A DNA stretch of 42,203 nt from Opitutus sp. (GCA_009695305.1 SIBG01000035.1:1-42203), one strand, 5' to 3'; counted from the first letter of the stretch, positions 30,601 to 39,404 are shown. Program-made: numbers and translations. The notes: generated by a model not told the origin, from the letters alone.

Positions 30601-31181
30601 TGCGCGAGGTCGGCGGCCCGGTGGACGACGCGCATGCCGCGACCGCCGCCGCCGAACGCCGCCTTGATGATGAGCGGAAAGCCAATGGACTTCGCGGTCT
30701 TCAGGGCCTCGTCGCGGTCGGTGATGGGCTCCTCGGTGCCGGGGAGCGTGGGGACGTTGATGCGTTGGGCGAGCGCCCGGGCGGCGGTTTTGTCGCCCAT
30801 CAGGTCGAGCAACTCGGGGCGCGGGCCGACGAAGATGAGGCCGGCCTCGCGGCAGGCGCGGGCGAAGTTCGCGTTCTCCGACAGAAAGCCGTAGCCGGGA
30901 TGGATGGCATCGATGCCCTTTTCTTTTGCGACGCCGACAATGCTGGCGATGTCGAGATAGGCCGCGACGGGGCCTTTGCCGTGGCCGACCTGATAGGCTT
31001 CGTCGGCTTTGTAGCGATGGATGCAAAGGCGATCCTCCTGCGCGTAAATGGCGACCGTGCGGAGACTCAGCTCCGTGCCGGCGCGAAAGATGCGGACGGC
31101 GATTTCGCTGCGGTTGGCCGCCATCAGCTTTTTGATGGGGCGGATGGGAGTGGCGGAGGGAAAGGGCTTGGGCGTGGGCAT
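27654..31181 (-). CDS. pyc: Pyruvate carboxylase
   Basis: A 1175-residue single-chain pyruvate carboxylase, normal length. Order: biotin carboxylase (about 15-470; ANRSEIAVRIFRA, GGGGRGMR, EMNPRIQVEHTVTE), carboxyltransferase (about 550-830; LLITDTTWRDAHQS, FSLEMWGGATFDTAMRFL, KDMAGLCRP, HFHTHDTSG), the central PC/OADA domain (to about 1040) and the biotinyl domain, where the EAMKM lysine is Lys1138, 37 residues from the end. It converts pyruvate and bicarbonate to oxaloacetate, with ATP, to refill the TCA cycle and supply gluconeogenesis. ATG at 31181 is chosen; the upstream open frame covers a repeat and is not conserved-looking. It runs toward the tgt gene. Confidence 0.96.
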   Translation of the reverse strand: MPTPKPFPSATPIRPIKKLMAANRSEIAVRIFRAGTELSLRTVAIYAQEDRLCIHRYKADEAYQVGHGKGPVAAYLDIASIVGVAKEKGIDAIHPGYGFLSENANFARACREAGLIFVGPRPELLDLMGDKTAARALAQRINVPTLPGTEEPITDRDEALKTAKSIGFPLIIKAAFGGGGRGMRVVHRAADLAHLLDEAQGEAERAFGNAAVFLEKYIPRAKHIEVQILGDQHGNVIHLHERDCSVQRRHQKVIEVAPSFGLPANIVRELCDAAARMAREIRYDNAGTVEFLYDLDRHEWFFIEMNPRIQVEHTVTEVITGLDLVRAQILIAQGHALHSPEVGMPPQADIPRNGYAIQCRITTEDPENKFIPDYGRILAYRSPGGFGVRLDGGMGYAGAVITPFYDSLLVKSITSAQTYEIAMLRAHRTLSEFRIRGVKTNIPFLENVIAHPQFRAGHATTTLIDTTPELFAFKPRRDRATKLLNFLGNVIVNGNPHAKGYRPEKPLLAAPPLAYDRRIAPPDGTRQLLLQLGPKKFAEWTLKQKRLLITDTTWRDAHQSLMATRVRTYDMLAAADALAHRVPQLFSLEMWGGATFDTAMRFLNEDPWERLRQLRARVPNICFQMLFRGANAVGYTNYPDNVVAGFVKHAAASGMDIFRVFDSLNYLPNLRVAMESVNETHAICEAALCYTGDILDERRDKFSLKYYVRLAKELEKMGAHFLAIKDMAGLCRPYAAQKLVKALKDEVGLPIHFHTHDTSGVASASVLRAADGGVDVVDLALASMSGSTSQPNLNSLVAALQHTPRDPQLDLGALNEFSDYWEQVRVFYAPFDTAPKTGSAEVYLHEMPGGQYTNLKEQAASMGVAHRWPEIARIYSEVNQLFGDIVKVTPSSKVVGDMALFLFSRGIKPADVVNLEPGSMPFPESVIDMMSGGLGWPEGGWPEPVSRVVLGEKRHKEARAKYQAALTKVGRVASNAPGLDLEKTRSDVSEKLKHPATDDDLYSHLMYPGVFADFAKHAAAYSDVSVLPTPAFFYGLKVGEEISISIEEGKILIVRLISVSPPDKDARRTVSFELNGTGREAFILDRSTTPKTKARPKADLADVTQIAAPIPGLIATLSVSVGTRVTKGDKLLMMEAMKMQNTVYAPCDGVVAELHIALGDTVESKDLLIKIRAVG

Positions 31182-31198
31182 GGGCAAAACGTCTAGCT

Positions 31199-31229
31199 GG
31201 ATTGCTTTGTCCCGCAGTTCCTCGCAATG
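31199..31229. repeat. Dispersed GGATTGCTT...CGCAATG intergenic repeat
   Basis: GGATTGCTTTGTCCCGCAGTTCCTCGCAATG has complementary ends (ATTGC and GCAAT) and matches the widespread intergenic repeat type that reads GGATTGCTTCG...CTCGCAATG in many bacteria. In the minus-strand frame it translates as the familiar spurious HCEELRDKAIQ. It sits in the leader of pyc. Confidence 0.5.
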
Positions 31230-31246
31230 CCAAACCGGATGGCGGC

Positions 31247-31277
31247 AAAAAAATCCCGTCGCGGTGAGTGACGGGAT
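31247..31277 (-). terminator. Rho-independent terminator of the minus-strand receptor gene
   Basis: On the minus strand ATCCCGTC (31277-31270) pairs with GACGGGAT (31260-31253) around a 9-base loop, followed at once by seven T residues (31253-31247). It lies 20 bases after the receptor stop codon and separates that gene from pyc. It is the clearest intrinsic terminator in the window. Confidence 0.85.
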
Positions 31278-31296
31278 GACTGGAGTCCGCTGGGAC

Positions 31297-34200
31297 TCAG
31301 CTGCCGCGGTCGAGGAACGGCAGACGGAGCTGGTCGAGGTTCGCGCGGAACGACAGACTGTATTGCGCCCCAAAGGTGCGGCGCGAGGTGTTGCGTCCGC
31401 CCTGGTAGAAGTTGCGCCAAGAGTCGTTGGTGAGATTGGAACCGGTCAACTCCACCGAGTAGGTGCGACTGAACTGGAGACGCACCGTGGCGTCCCAGCG
31501 CTGATGGCTGGACTCGAAAACCGGTAGGAGGTTGGTGGTCGTGGCGGCGGTCGTGATCGCCTCCGGGAAAATTGTGGTGCGGACGTTAACGTAGAGCAAC
31601 CGGCGCGGGGTCATGTAGCTGACGCCCCAGTTGGCGTTCCAATCGTAAAAATTCGGCGCGAGCGGTTTGGTGACGACGCCGGCGCGATTGGGCGCCTCGC
31701 CCTTGGTGTTCTTGTTGTAGCCGCCGAATACCTCCCACCCGCGAAGTGGCTCGGGGAGAAACTTGAGCCACGGCTGAAGACCCTGCCGTGCGGAAAACTC
31801 CAAGCCCTCGAACTGGCCCTTGCCGCCGTTGTCCTGCGTGACGAGGTTGTAGCCGGCATACTGACCCTCAAAGCCGTTGTCGTTCCCGGGCTGGATGACT
31901 TCCGTGGCGGTGATAATGTAATTGGTGATCGTCTTCCGGAACCACCCGAGCGTCACCGTGCCAGCCGGGCGCGTGTAAAGCTCGAACTGGAGGTCGATGT
32001 TACGCGAGTAGGTCGGGAGGAGGCCGGCATTATTGACGGTAACGCTCGGGATGGTCGCGGTGTCGTTGACGGTCGTAGCGGGTAAAATGCTCTGCACCCC
32101 CGGGCGGGACATGGAGCGGGTGACGGCGCCGCGGAAGAGCAGGTCGGGCGTGAAGCGGTAGGTCGACTGGAAGTTGGGAAAAACATCCGTGTAGTCGCTC
32201 GTCGCGCGCTGGGTCTGTGAGAAGAGGGCGAGCTGCTGCTGAAGCGCATCGGTGATGCCGCGCGTGGCGGAGTTTACGCGATAGAGACCGCGCAAAAAAT
32301 TCTCCGTTTGCTCGGCGCGGACACCACCCATCAAAGTAAGACGGGAGCCGACCTTGACCGTGCTGGCGACATAGGCGGACGTGATGTCCTGCGCCATCGA
32401 CTGGCTGTTGGTAAAGCGGCGCGCGATGTTGGCCGCGGCGATGTCCTGAATCGCCAGCGGATTTTGCTTCATATAGGCAGCCACCTTGTAGGGATCGAGG
32501 AGCGGTGGCTTGCGGATGCCGTAGAGAAATTTGTCGCCGTAGGTGGCGGCACCCTCGAAGAGCGAGGCATTGAGGGTGTTGGGACCGTCGTCAGCGGTGC
32601 CGGTGATGCCGTCCGGGCCGAGGAAATTGAGGACAATCTGGCCAGCCTGTTTCTTGCGATGGAGTTGGTAAAGACTGGCACCGGCGCGGAGATCGAAGGG
32701 GATGCGGAAATTGGCGAAGTCCCGCTTCACATCGAGCTTGAGATTCCACGTGCGGTCATTCTGAAAGCGCGGGGACGTTTGTAGCGAAAGTCCGGTGGTA
32801 TTGGTGTAGCTGTGGAGATCGTAGAGATCGGGACCGGCGGTCTGCACCATCGTGAGCGGGGCGGGGATATTCGGGTCGGCGGTGATGCGCACGGCGACGC
32901 CCTGCGCGGCAACGAGGTTAAACTGGACCGACTGAATCATCGAGGGCAGGTCCGTGACCTTCGAGTCGGACTTCGAATAACTCGCGGAGCCGTCAAATTT
33001 CCAAGGGCCGAACCTGTGCTCAATGCTGCCAACGTAGCCATAGCTGACGCCGACCTGGTCACTGTAGTCGTCGAAGACGTCGACGCCCGCATTGCGGACA
33101 ATGGCGTCGGTGGTGGTGGCGGCGGCGTCGATGGTGCCGGGCTTCACGCGAAACGTGTGGCTGCGGCTTTGATTGAGAAAACCGTTATACGAAGTCTTGA
33201 GTTTTACGACGGTGTGGGCGCCGAGCTTGTAGTCGGCACTGAGGGCGAGCGTGCGGCGGTTTTTCACCTGCGGGCCGTCGACGAGGGTGAAGGTGTTGAC
33301 GTTATAGCGGGACTGCCCCGTGACCGGATTCGCGACGGTGCCAGCGACGACCGGGGAATAGCCCATCGCATAATTGTGCTGAGGATTGATGACGTTGCTC
33401 TCGAAGTAGGAGAGCGTAAGGCCAAGGGTGTTGTTGAGAAACGCCTCCGAGTAGTTGATGCTGCCGCCGGGCTTGAGTCGGCTGGTGGGACGCGCGCCGG
33501 GGCCGGGCACCTCGCCCAGGCGGAGCATCTCGCTGTTCGCGGACAACATGAAGGTCGTGCTGAAGCGGCGGCCTTTTTGAGCGAAAGCGTTTTTGGTGAC
33601 GGCGTTGATCACGCCGCCCGTCGAGGGGGACATCCACGGCGGCGGCGCCTTGAAGACCTCGATGGTTTCGATGTTGCTGATCGTCGCGGAGCTGAACTCG
33701 AAGGCGCGACTCGAGGCATCGCTGCTGCCGGTGCTGGAGCGCGGTGGCGTCCCGGCCGCGGCCGGAATCTGGCCGTCGAAGGTGAAGAGGGTGGCCTCGG
33801 GATCCTGGCCGCGCATGGAGACGGTGCTGGCGTCGGCGTTCGAAAAATTGACCTGAATGCCTGGCACGTAGCGGAGAAACTCGCCGATGTTGCCATCGGG
33901 GACGATGCCAAGGGTGTCAGCCGAGATTGCCTGAATAAACACGTCGGACTTCTTCTGCTGATTGATCGCGGCGGCGTTGCCCTCGGCCTCGGCGGCCACC
34001 ACGAACTCCCCCATCTTGTATATGCCGGAAGTGAGATTGAAATCCTGCCGGGCGGTCTGGCCGGCGCCGACGGCGACGGAGCGCGTCTCGACGTCGAGGC
34101 CGGTGTAGGAGACCGCGAGCGAATAGGTGCCGGGGGCGAGATTTTCGAAGCGGTAGGAGCCGTCGCGGTCGGTGAGGACAGAAAGGTTGGTGCCGGTTAC

Positions 34201-34392
34201 TTTGACTTCGGCATGGTCGAGAAAAGCGCGGGTGGCGGAATTGGCCACAGTGCCGGTGAGGGCACCGCCGCCCGCCTGGGCCGAGAGCTGCGTCGCGCCG
34301 AGCGCGGCAACCACGACCAGGACAATCAGCTGGATCAACGTGGGCCGAGCGCAGGCTGGGAGTAAGTGACGGGAGTGAGGGGTAGAGTTCAT
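31297..34392 (-). CDS. TonB-dependent receptor with N-terminal regulatory-like domain
   Basis: A 1031-residue outer membrane receptor. After a signal peptide (about 1-39, ending QLSAQA) comes a carboxypeptidase-regulatory-like beta-sandwich domain (about 42-120; GTVANSATRAFLDHAEVKV, DRDGSYRFENLAPGTYSL), the plug (about 140-270; IGEFLRYVPGIQV, VSMRGQDPEATLFTFDGQ, IETIEVFKAP, TGGVINAVTKNAF) and a long barrel. The domain order matches SusC-like and Caulobacter-type sugar receptors. No SusD partner is seen. It is divergent from a PL26-like rhamnogalacturonan lyase gene across 289 bases, so it likely imports the lyase's oligosaccharide products; this is inference from position. A strong terminator ends its transcript. 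Confidence 0.92.
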   Translation of the reverse strand: MNSTPHSRHLLPACARPTLIQLIVLVVVAALGATQLSAQAGGGALTGTVANSATRAFLDHAEVKVTGTNLSVLTDRDGSYRFENLAPGTYSLAVSYTGLDVETRSVAVGAGQTARQDFNLTSGIYKMGEFVVAAEAEGNAAAINQQKKSDVFIQAISADTLGIVPDGNIGEFLRYVPGIQVNFSNADASTVSMRGQDPEATLFTFDGQIPAAAGTPPRSSTGSSDASSRAFEFSSATISNIETIEVFKAPPPWMSPSTGGVINAVTKNAFAQKGRRFSTTFMLSANSEMLRLGEVPGPGARPTSRLKPGGSINYSEAFLNNTLGLTLSYFESNVINPQHNYAMGYSPVVAGTVANPVTGQSRYNVNTFTLVDGPQVKNRRTLALSADYKLGAHTVVKLKTSYNGFLNQSRSHTFRVKPGTIDAAATTTDAIVRNAGVDVFDDYSDQVGVSYGYVGSIEHRFGPWKFDGSASYSKSDSKVTDLPSMIQSVQFNLVAAQGVAVRITADPNIPAPLTMVQTAGPDLYDLHSYTNTTGLSLQTSPRFQNDRTWNLKLDVKRDFANFRIPFDLRAGASLYQLHRKKQAGQIVLNFLGPDGITGTADDGPNTLNASLFEGAATYGDKFLYGIRKPPLLDPYKVAAYMKQNPLAIQDIAAANIARRFTNSQSMAQDITSAYVASTVKVGSRLTLMGGVRAEQTENFLRGLYRVNSATRGITDALQQQLALFSQTQRATSDYTDVFPNFQSTYRFTPDLLFRGAVTRSMSRPGVQSILPATTVNDTATIPSVTVNNAGLLPTYSRNIDLQFELYTRPAGTVTLGWFRKTITNYIITATEVIQPGNDNGFEGQYAGYNLVTQDNGGKGQFEGLEFSARQGLQPWLKFLPEPLRGWEVFGGYNKNTKGEAPNRAGVVTKPLAPNFYDWNANWGVSYMTPRRLLYVNVRTTIFPEAITTAATTTNLLPVFESSHQRWDATVRLQFSRTYSVELTGSNLTNDSWRNFYQGGRNTSRRTFGAQYSLSFRANLDQLRLPFLDRGS

Positions 34393-34681
34393 GTGGTGGA
34401 GGTGAGGTCGGGCTGCGGAATCAACGGTGGCGGAAATGGTGAACGGTCAGGCCCAAGCAGAAACCTTCACGCAATCGTCGCCAAGAAGGTGGGGCTTTAC
34501 ATGGACCCGGGAAGCGCGCGTTAGAGGCATTAGCGGCCATTTGGACATGGTTTGGCCCGGGCCCACATGGAAAATAATTCTGACAGTTCGCTCGCCCGGG
34601 GTGTGCGGCCGGCGGCGCGTCCGCCGTGCTTGAACCCCGTATCGCTGAATCCGAGAATCACCCGCTCACCCCTCTTATCTC
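34393..34681. other. Divergent promoter region between receptor and lyase genes
   Basis: 289 bases between two divergent starts. No coding frame is convincing. It should hold both promoters and any regulator site for the rhamnogalacturonan locus. I could not pick out a confident -35/-10 pair or operator palindrome. Confidence 0.4.
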
Positions 34682-37468
34682 ATGACCACAGTTCGCTGCA
34701 AAACTTTCGCGGCCTGCGCCGCCCTCGCCTTGGTCTCACCACTCGTCGCGGCCGGCGATGTCGCCGTGGGCTGGCTCGGCCAGACCGCGCCAGCGTCAAA
34801 GACCGGTGTGAGTTGGGGCGTGCCGTGGCCGAAGGGTGCCACGCCAAGCGGCCAGACGTTTACGCTCACGGGAGCCGACGGTCAGCCGCTCCCGTTGCAA
34901 ACCTGGCCGCTGGCCTATTGGCCGGACGGCTCGCTGAAGTGGAGTGGCTTCGCGACGGTGGCGGCCGCGGCCGGGCCGTTCCAACTCGCAGCCGGAACTG
35001 TCGCCCTCATGGATGGCGCGAAGCTGACGCTGCAGGAGAGCAACGGAGCGATCGACATCGATACCGGTGCGATGAAAGCCCGGTTGCTGAAGTCCGGGGC
35101 GAACTTGATCGAGTCGCTCGCGGTTGGTGGTCAGGAAGTGGCGCGCGCGGGACAACTGGTGTGCATCCTGCAGAACGGGCCGGAGGTCGACGACGGCGCG
35201 GTGCCCCGGCGCGAAAAATTCCTGAGCAACGTGCACCGCGTCACGGTCGAACAATCGGGCCCGGTCCGCGCGGTCGTGAAGATCGACGGCAAGCACCAGG
35301 CGGTGAGCGGGGCGCGCGAATGGCTGCCGTTCAGCGTGCGGCTTTATTTCTACGCGGGCGAGGAGGCGATTCGCGTCGTGCACACGCTCACGTATGATGG
35401 CGACCAGGAGAAAGATTTCATCCGCGGCGTCGGGCTGACGTTTGCGGTGCCACTGCGCGAGCAGTCGTGGAACCGGCACGTGCGCTTTTCGGGTCCGGAC
35501 GGCGGGCTGTGGGCGGAGCCGATCCAGCCGGGTGGTGGTAATGTCACGCAGCAGGCCGGCCAGCGATTCGAAGGGGGCCGGACTTATTCGCCCAACGACC
35601 AGGAGCAGCAGCCGGTCTGGAGCGATTACAAGCTCACCCAACCGACTCCCGAAGGCTTTACCATCTACAAGCGCACCAACGCGCAAAGTTCATGGGTGTT
35701 TGCCGGCGCGGGGAAACGCGCCTCGGGACTGGGCTTCGTCGGCGACCTAACTGGCGGCCTCGCGATCAGCGTGAAGGATTTCTGGCAATCGTTTCCCACC
35801 GGGCTGGAGATTCGCGACGCGGGGAAGGCGGCGGCGCAATTGACGGTGTGGCTTTGGTCGCCGGATGCGCCCGCGATGGACATGCGGCACTATGCGACCC
35901 GCGCCTACGGGCTCAACGCGACCTACGAGGATGTGCAGGCGGGAATGAGCGTCGCCTACGGCGTCGCGCGGACGAGCGAGTTGACTATTTTCCCCTCCGG
36001 CGATGTCCCCGCGAAAGCGGCGACGGTCGCGATGGCGCAGTCGGGCGAGCGGCGGGCGTTGCTCGTCGCGTCGCCCAGCCATATCCATTCCACGGGAGTC
36101 TTCGGCACCTGGAGCTTGCCGGATCGGTCAACGCCGCTGAAGGCGACCGTGGAGGACCGGCTGGATTCGGTGCTCGCGTTCTACCAGCAGCAGGTGGACG
36201 AGCGCCATTGGTATGGTTTCTGGTATTATGGCGACTTTATCCACAGCTACAGCAACGCGGCGCACAACTGGTATTACGACTGGGGCGGGCATGCGTGGGA
36301 CAACACCGAACTGGGCGCGCCGTTGTGGATGTGGCTGAGCTTCCTGCGCACGGGCCGTGCGGAGGTGTTTCGGCTGGCGGAAGCGCATACGCGCAACACG
36401 AGCGAGACGAACGTCTATCACCTTGGCCCGATGGCCGGGCTGGGATCGCGGCACAATGTGGTCAAATGGGGCGACGGGGCGAAGGAAGCGCGCGTCAGCC
36501 AGGCGGCGCACTGGCGGCCGTATTATTATCTCACGACCGACGAGCGCACGGGCGACATCATGCGCGAGCAACTGACGGCCGATCTCGCGGCGGTGACGCA
36601 CGACCCGATGCGGCTGGCGCAGCCGGTGCTGCCGCAGGACCCGAAATTTCCCGGCCGGATTCGTATCGGCCCGGACTGGTTTGCCCTCGCGGGTAACTGG
36701 ATGACGGAGTGGGAGCGCACAGGCGACACGAAATGGCGCGACCGGATCACGGCCGGGGTGGACGCGATTCTCGCGATGCCCTATTGGATTAAGAGCGGGG
36801 TGCGCAATGGCCTGAACCCTGACATCGCCAGCGGGCAGATCGGGCCGCTCAAGGGCGGGGGCAGCATGACCGTGGGCTATGATCCGGTGACCGGAAAACT
36901 TTTTCCGATTCCCGATCCTATCGTGGGGAAACAGGTGCCGGTGAATTACAATCTCTCCACCATTCAAGGCGGCGCGCAGGTGATGTTTGAACTCGTGCCG
37001 TTGCTCGGACGCGCCGACTGGGCGAAGGCCTGGCTGCAATACTGCCGGCTCGGTGGCGCACCCGCCGAGGTGCTCGACCAGGATCGCATCACCGGCAACG
37101 AAGGTGCCGACGGCCAGTTTGTCGAGACTGCGCAAGGCGGCCCGCGACTCGCCGCGTATGCCTACGCCCAGACAAAGAATCCCGCGTTTGCACGCATCGC
37201 GATCGTGGCGCTGAGTCGGGCGCGCGGCGCCAACCAACGCCTGGTAAACGGGCCCGACTCGCTGAATCCCGTGCATGAAGCACCCGGGGTCTCCACCAAC
37301 GACGCGGCGCAGACGAGCCTCACGGTCATCGAAATCCTCGCGCTGTGCGCCGATGCGCTGCCCAACGAGCTTCCGCCTCCGCCCGAGGGCGGCCCGGGCG
37401 GGCGCGGTGGGCGTGGGGGGCGCAGCGGCCCGCCGCCGGCCGGCCGGCCACTCCCGCCGAAACAATGA
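34682..37468 (+). CDS. Exo-rhamnogalacturonan lyase-like protein (PL26/PcRGLX/YetA-like)
   Basis: A 928-residue protein with a signal peptide (about 1-24, ending LVAAGD). It shows the three-part PcRGLX/YetA layout: an N-terminal RIFT-barrel-type domain (VSWGVPWPKG, WPLAYWPDGSLKWSGF), a central beta domain (about 150-420; VRLYFYAGEEAIRVVHTLTYDGD, GVGLTFAVPL) and a C-terminal alpha/alpha toroid (about 490-890; FWYYGDFIHSYSNAAHNWYYDWGGHAWDN-type region, SETNVYHLGPMAGLGSRHNV). Family members release unsaturated disaccharides from rhamnogalacturonan I. The last 35 residues are Pro/Gly/Arg-rich (GGRGGRGGRSG), an unusual tail. The next gene, a GH105-like hydrolase, starts 10 bases later, which fits the pathway: lyase, then unsaturated-galacturonyl hydrolase. 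Confidence 0.8.
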   Translation: MTTVRCKTFAACAALALVSPLVAAGDVAVGWLGQTAPASKTGVSWGVPWPKGATPSGQTFTLTGADGQPLPLQTWPLAYWPDGSLKWSGFATVAAAAGPFQLAAGTVALMDGAKLTLQESNGAIDIDTGAMKARLLKSGANLIESLAVGGQEVARAGQLVCILQNGPEVDDGAVPRREKFLSNVHRVTVEQSGPVRAVVKIDGKHQAVSGAREWLPFSVRLYFYAGEEAIRVVHTLTYDGDQEKDFIRGVGLTFAVPLREQSWNRHVRFSGPDGGLWAEPIQPGGGNVTQQAGQRFEGGRTYSPNDQEQQPVWSDYKLTQPTPEGFTIYKRTNAQSSWVFAGAGKRASGLGFVGDLTGGLAISVKDFWQSFPTGLEIRDAGKAAAQLTVWLWSPDAPAMDMRHYATRAYGLNATYEDVQAGMSVAYGVARTSELTIFPSGDVPAKAATVAMAQSGERRALLVASPSHIHSTGVFGTWSLPDRSTPLKATVEDRLDSVLAFYQQQVDERHWYGFWYYGDFIHSYSNAAHNWYYDWGGHAWDNTELGAPLWMWLSFLRTGRAEVFRLAEAHTRNTSETNVYHLGPMAGLGSRHNVVKWGDGAKEARVSQAAHWRPYYYLTTDERTGDIMREQLTADLAAVTHDPMRLAQPVLPQDPKFPGRIRIGPDWFALAGNWMTEWERTGDTKWRDRITAGVDAILAMPYWIKSGVRNGLNPDIASGQIGPLKGGGSMTVGYDPVTGKLFPIPDPIVGKQVPVNYNLSTIQGGAQVMFELVPLLGRADWAKAWLQYCRLGGAPAEVLDQDRITGNEGADGQFVETAQGGPRLAAYAYAQTKNPAFARIAIVALSRARGANQRLVNGPDSLNPVHEAPGVSTNDAAQTSLTVIEILALCADALPNELPPPPEGGPGGRGGRGGRSGPPPAGRPLPPKQ

Positions 37469-37478
37469 ATTTATCGTC

Positions 37479-38844
37479 ATGAAAGTCCCAACCCTGACTG
37501 CGTTGATTTCTCTCAGCGCGCCGATGGTCGCGCCGGCGCAGCCGCCCGCGGCCACGCCCAACCGCACCGGGATGATCAATCCGCAGTTCAATGCCGCGCG
37601 ACCGCGCGCGACCTACCCGGTCCCGTATGGCCCGCCGAGCGCCCAGGAAATCACGAAGGTGCTCGTGCGGGTGCACGGGTATCTCGCGGTGAACACTCCG
37701 GCGCGGCTCGTCGACCGTTTGACGGGCGCGGAGATCACGGACCTCACGTCGCCGAATCCGAATGCGACCATCGAGCGCGGCGCGTTTAACCTCATGGGCT
37801 ATGAATGGGGGGTGACCTACGCGGGCATGCTCCTCGCCGCGGAGGCGACGGGCGACACGCGCTTTCGCGACTACGCGGCCCAGCGCCTGGCGTTCATCGC
37901 GGAAAAAGCGCCATATTTCCGCGCCGTCTCCGCGGCGGCTTCAACGCCTTTCGCGCCGTGCTCAATCCCCACACCCTGGATGATTCCGGCTCGATGTGCG
38001 CCGCGATGATCAAGGCGAGCCGCGCGGGAGTCGGCGGTGATTTGCGTCCGTTGATCGACCATTACATGGCGTGGATTCACACCAAACAGCAACGGCTCGC
38101 CGACGGCCCGCTGTCGCGGAGCCGGCCGCTGGCGGATTCGCTCTGGCTCGACGACCTCTACATGAGCGTGCCCGCGCTCGCGCAGATGGGAAAACTTACC
38201 GGCGAGCAGAAATATTTCGCGACGCCGTAAGGCAGATCACGCAGTTCGCCGCGCGGATGTTCAATCGCGAGAAAGGCCTGTGGATGCACGGCTGGGTGCA
38301 AAGCATGGCGGTGCATCCGGAGTTTCGCTGGGCACGCGCCAACGGCTGGGCGCTGCTCGCGCTGACCGAATTGCTCGAGGTGCTGCCGGAGAAGCATGCT
38401 GGCCGCATCGCGGTCCTCGCGCTCTATCGCACCCACGTCCGCGCGCTCGCGGAGTTGCAGGGCAAGGATGGACGCTGGCATCAGCTGCTCGACCGACCGG
38501 ACTCCTTCCTCGAAACCTCGGCGACCGCCATCTACGCCTACTGCATCGCGCGGGGCGTAAGTCACGGTTGGCTCGATCCGCTCGCGCACGCGCCGATGGC
38601 GATCTTGGCGTGGCACGCGGTTACCACCCAGGTGAACGAGATCGGCCAGGTCGAAAACGTCTGCGTCGGCACCGGCATGGGCTTCGACCCCACTTTTTAC
38701 TATCACCGGCCGGTGAGCGCGCTGGCGGCGCACGGCTACGGCCCGGTGCTGCTGGCGGGCGGCGAGCTCCTCATGCTCGCGAAAAGCGGCCAGGCGGTCG
38801 TTAACGACGAGGCGGTGATGTTCGGCCGCGCCACCGGCCTGTGA
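37479..38844 (+). pseudogene. GH105/GH88-like unsaturated rhamnogalacturonyl hydrolase with two frameshifts
   Basis: The intact enzyme would remove the unsaturated galacturonyl residue from lyase products. A signal peptide (about 1-21, MVAPAQ) and the first toroid helices (FNLMGYEWGVTYAGMLLAAEATGD) read in one frame to about 37918-37942. The frame then changes (GGFNAFRAVLNPHTLDDSGSM, LWLDDLYMSVPALAQMGKLTGEQKYF), and at about 38217 it changes again (RDAVRQITQFAARMF, ETSATAIYAYCIARGV, to the stop). Each change fits loss of one base; adding one base after KYF restores KYFRDAVRQITQF. WLDDLYMSVP carries the expected catalytic Asp. It is cotranscribed with the lyase gene 10 bases upstream. Real decay or base-calling error cannot be told apart here. 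Confidence 0.85.
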
Positions 38845-38848
38845 GTTT

Positions 38849-39346
38849 TTAGGGCGCGATCCGCCGCCCCACGATGATCAGGTCGCGTTCCACGGCGTCG
38901 AGCACGGCGACGCGGGGCAGGTGCGCCCAACGGGCGAAACCGTGCGACTCGAAGAGGCACAGGCTTGGCTCGTTATGACCAAAAATATAGCCAAGCAGCG
39001 TGTGCAGCCCAAGAGCGGGTGCACGCGCGACGGCCTCATCCAACAGGCGACGCGCCAGCCCGTGGCGGCGCTGGGACTCGGCCACGTAGATCGCGATCAT
39101 CGCGGTGCCGTCGTAGGCCGCGCGCGGATTGAACGTGTCGAAACTCATCCAGGCACCGACGGTGCCAGCCGCATCGACCAGCACCCAGATCGGGCGCGTC
39201 GGCGCTTGATGGGCGGCCAGCCAGGGTCGGCGGCTCTCGACTGTGACCGGCTGCAAATCCGCCGTGACCATCCGGCCGAGGATGGTCGCGTTGTAAATCT
39301 CGACGATGGCCGGAAGGTCGGCCGCGGTGGCATCGCGCAGCGTCAT
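38849..39346 (-). CDS. GNAT family N-acetyltransferase (phosphinothricin acetyltransferase-like)
   Basis: A 165-residue GNAT acetyltransferase that uses acetyl-CoA. It begins with MTLRDATAADLPAIVEIYN, has the family strand VGAWMSFDTFNPRAAYDGTAMIAIYV, the acetyl-CoA pyrophosphate loop in ESQRRHGLARRLLDEAV, and LGYIFGHNEPSLCLFESHGFARWAHLPRVA, a pattern close to the Pat/Bar/YncA group that acetylates phosphinothricin, methionine sulfone or similar amino acids. The true substrate is unknown. ATG at 39346 is chosen because the family begins at its RDAT region; the longer open frame is low-complexity Arg/Pro sequence. It is convergent with the GH105-like gene, with 4 bases between their ends. Confidence 0.85.
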   Translation of the reverse strand: MTLRDATAADLPAIVEIYNATILGRMVTADLQPVTVESRRPWLAAHQAPTRPIWVLVDAAGTVGAWMSFDTFNPRAAYDGTAMIAIYVAESQRRHGLARRLLDEAVARAPALGLHTLLGYIFGHNEPSLCLFESHGFARWAHLPRVAVLDAVERDLIIVGRRIAP

Positions 39347-39404
39347 GGCGCGCACGGGACGATGGGCGGGAGCGGAGTGGCCAGCCGCCCGGCGGGCGCA
39401 GCGT

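Noticed and set aside
28584..31196. 870-residue + strand open frame
   Set aside because: It lies antisense to pyruvate carboxylase, is Gly/Val/Asp/Glu-rich with no domain pattern, and results from GC-rich codon use.
31182..31373. N-terminal extension of pyruvate carboxylase
   Set aside because: It would translate a dispersed repeat and a terminator hairpin; the family starts after ATG 31181.
32812..34365. 517-residue + strand open frame
   Set aside because: Antisense shadow of the minus-strand TonB receptor, with no recognisable motif.
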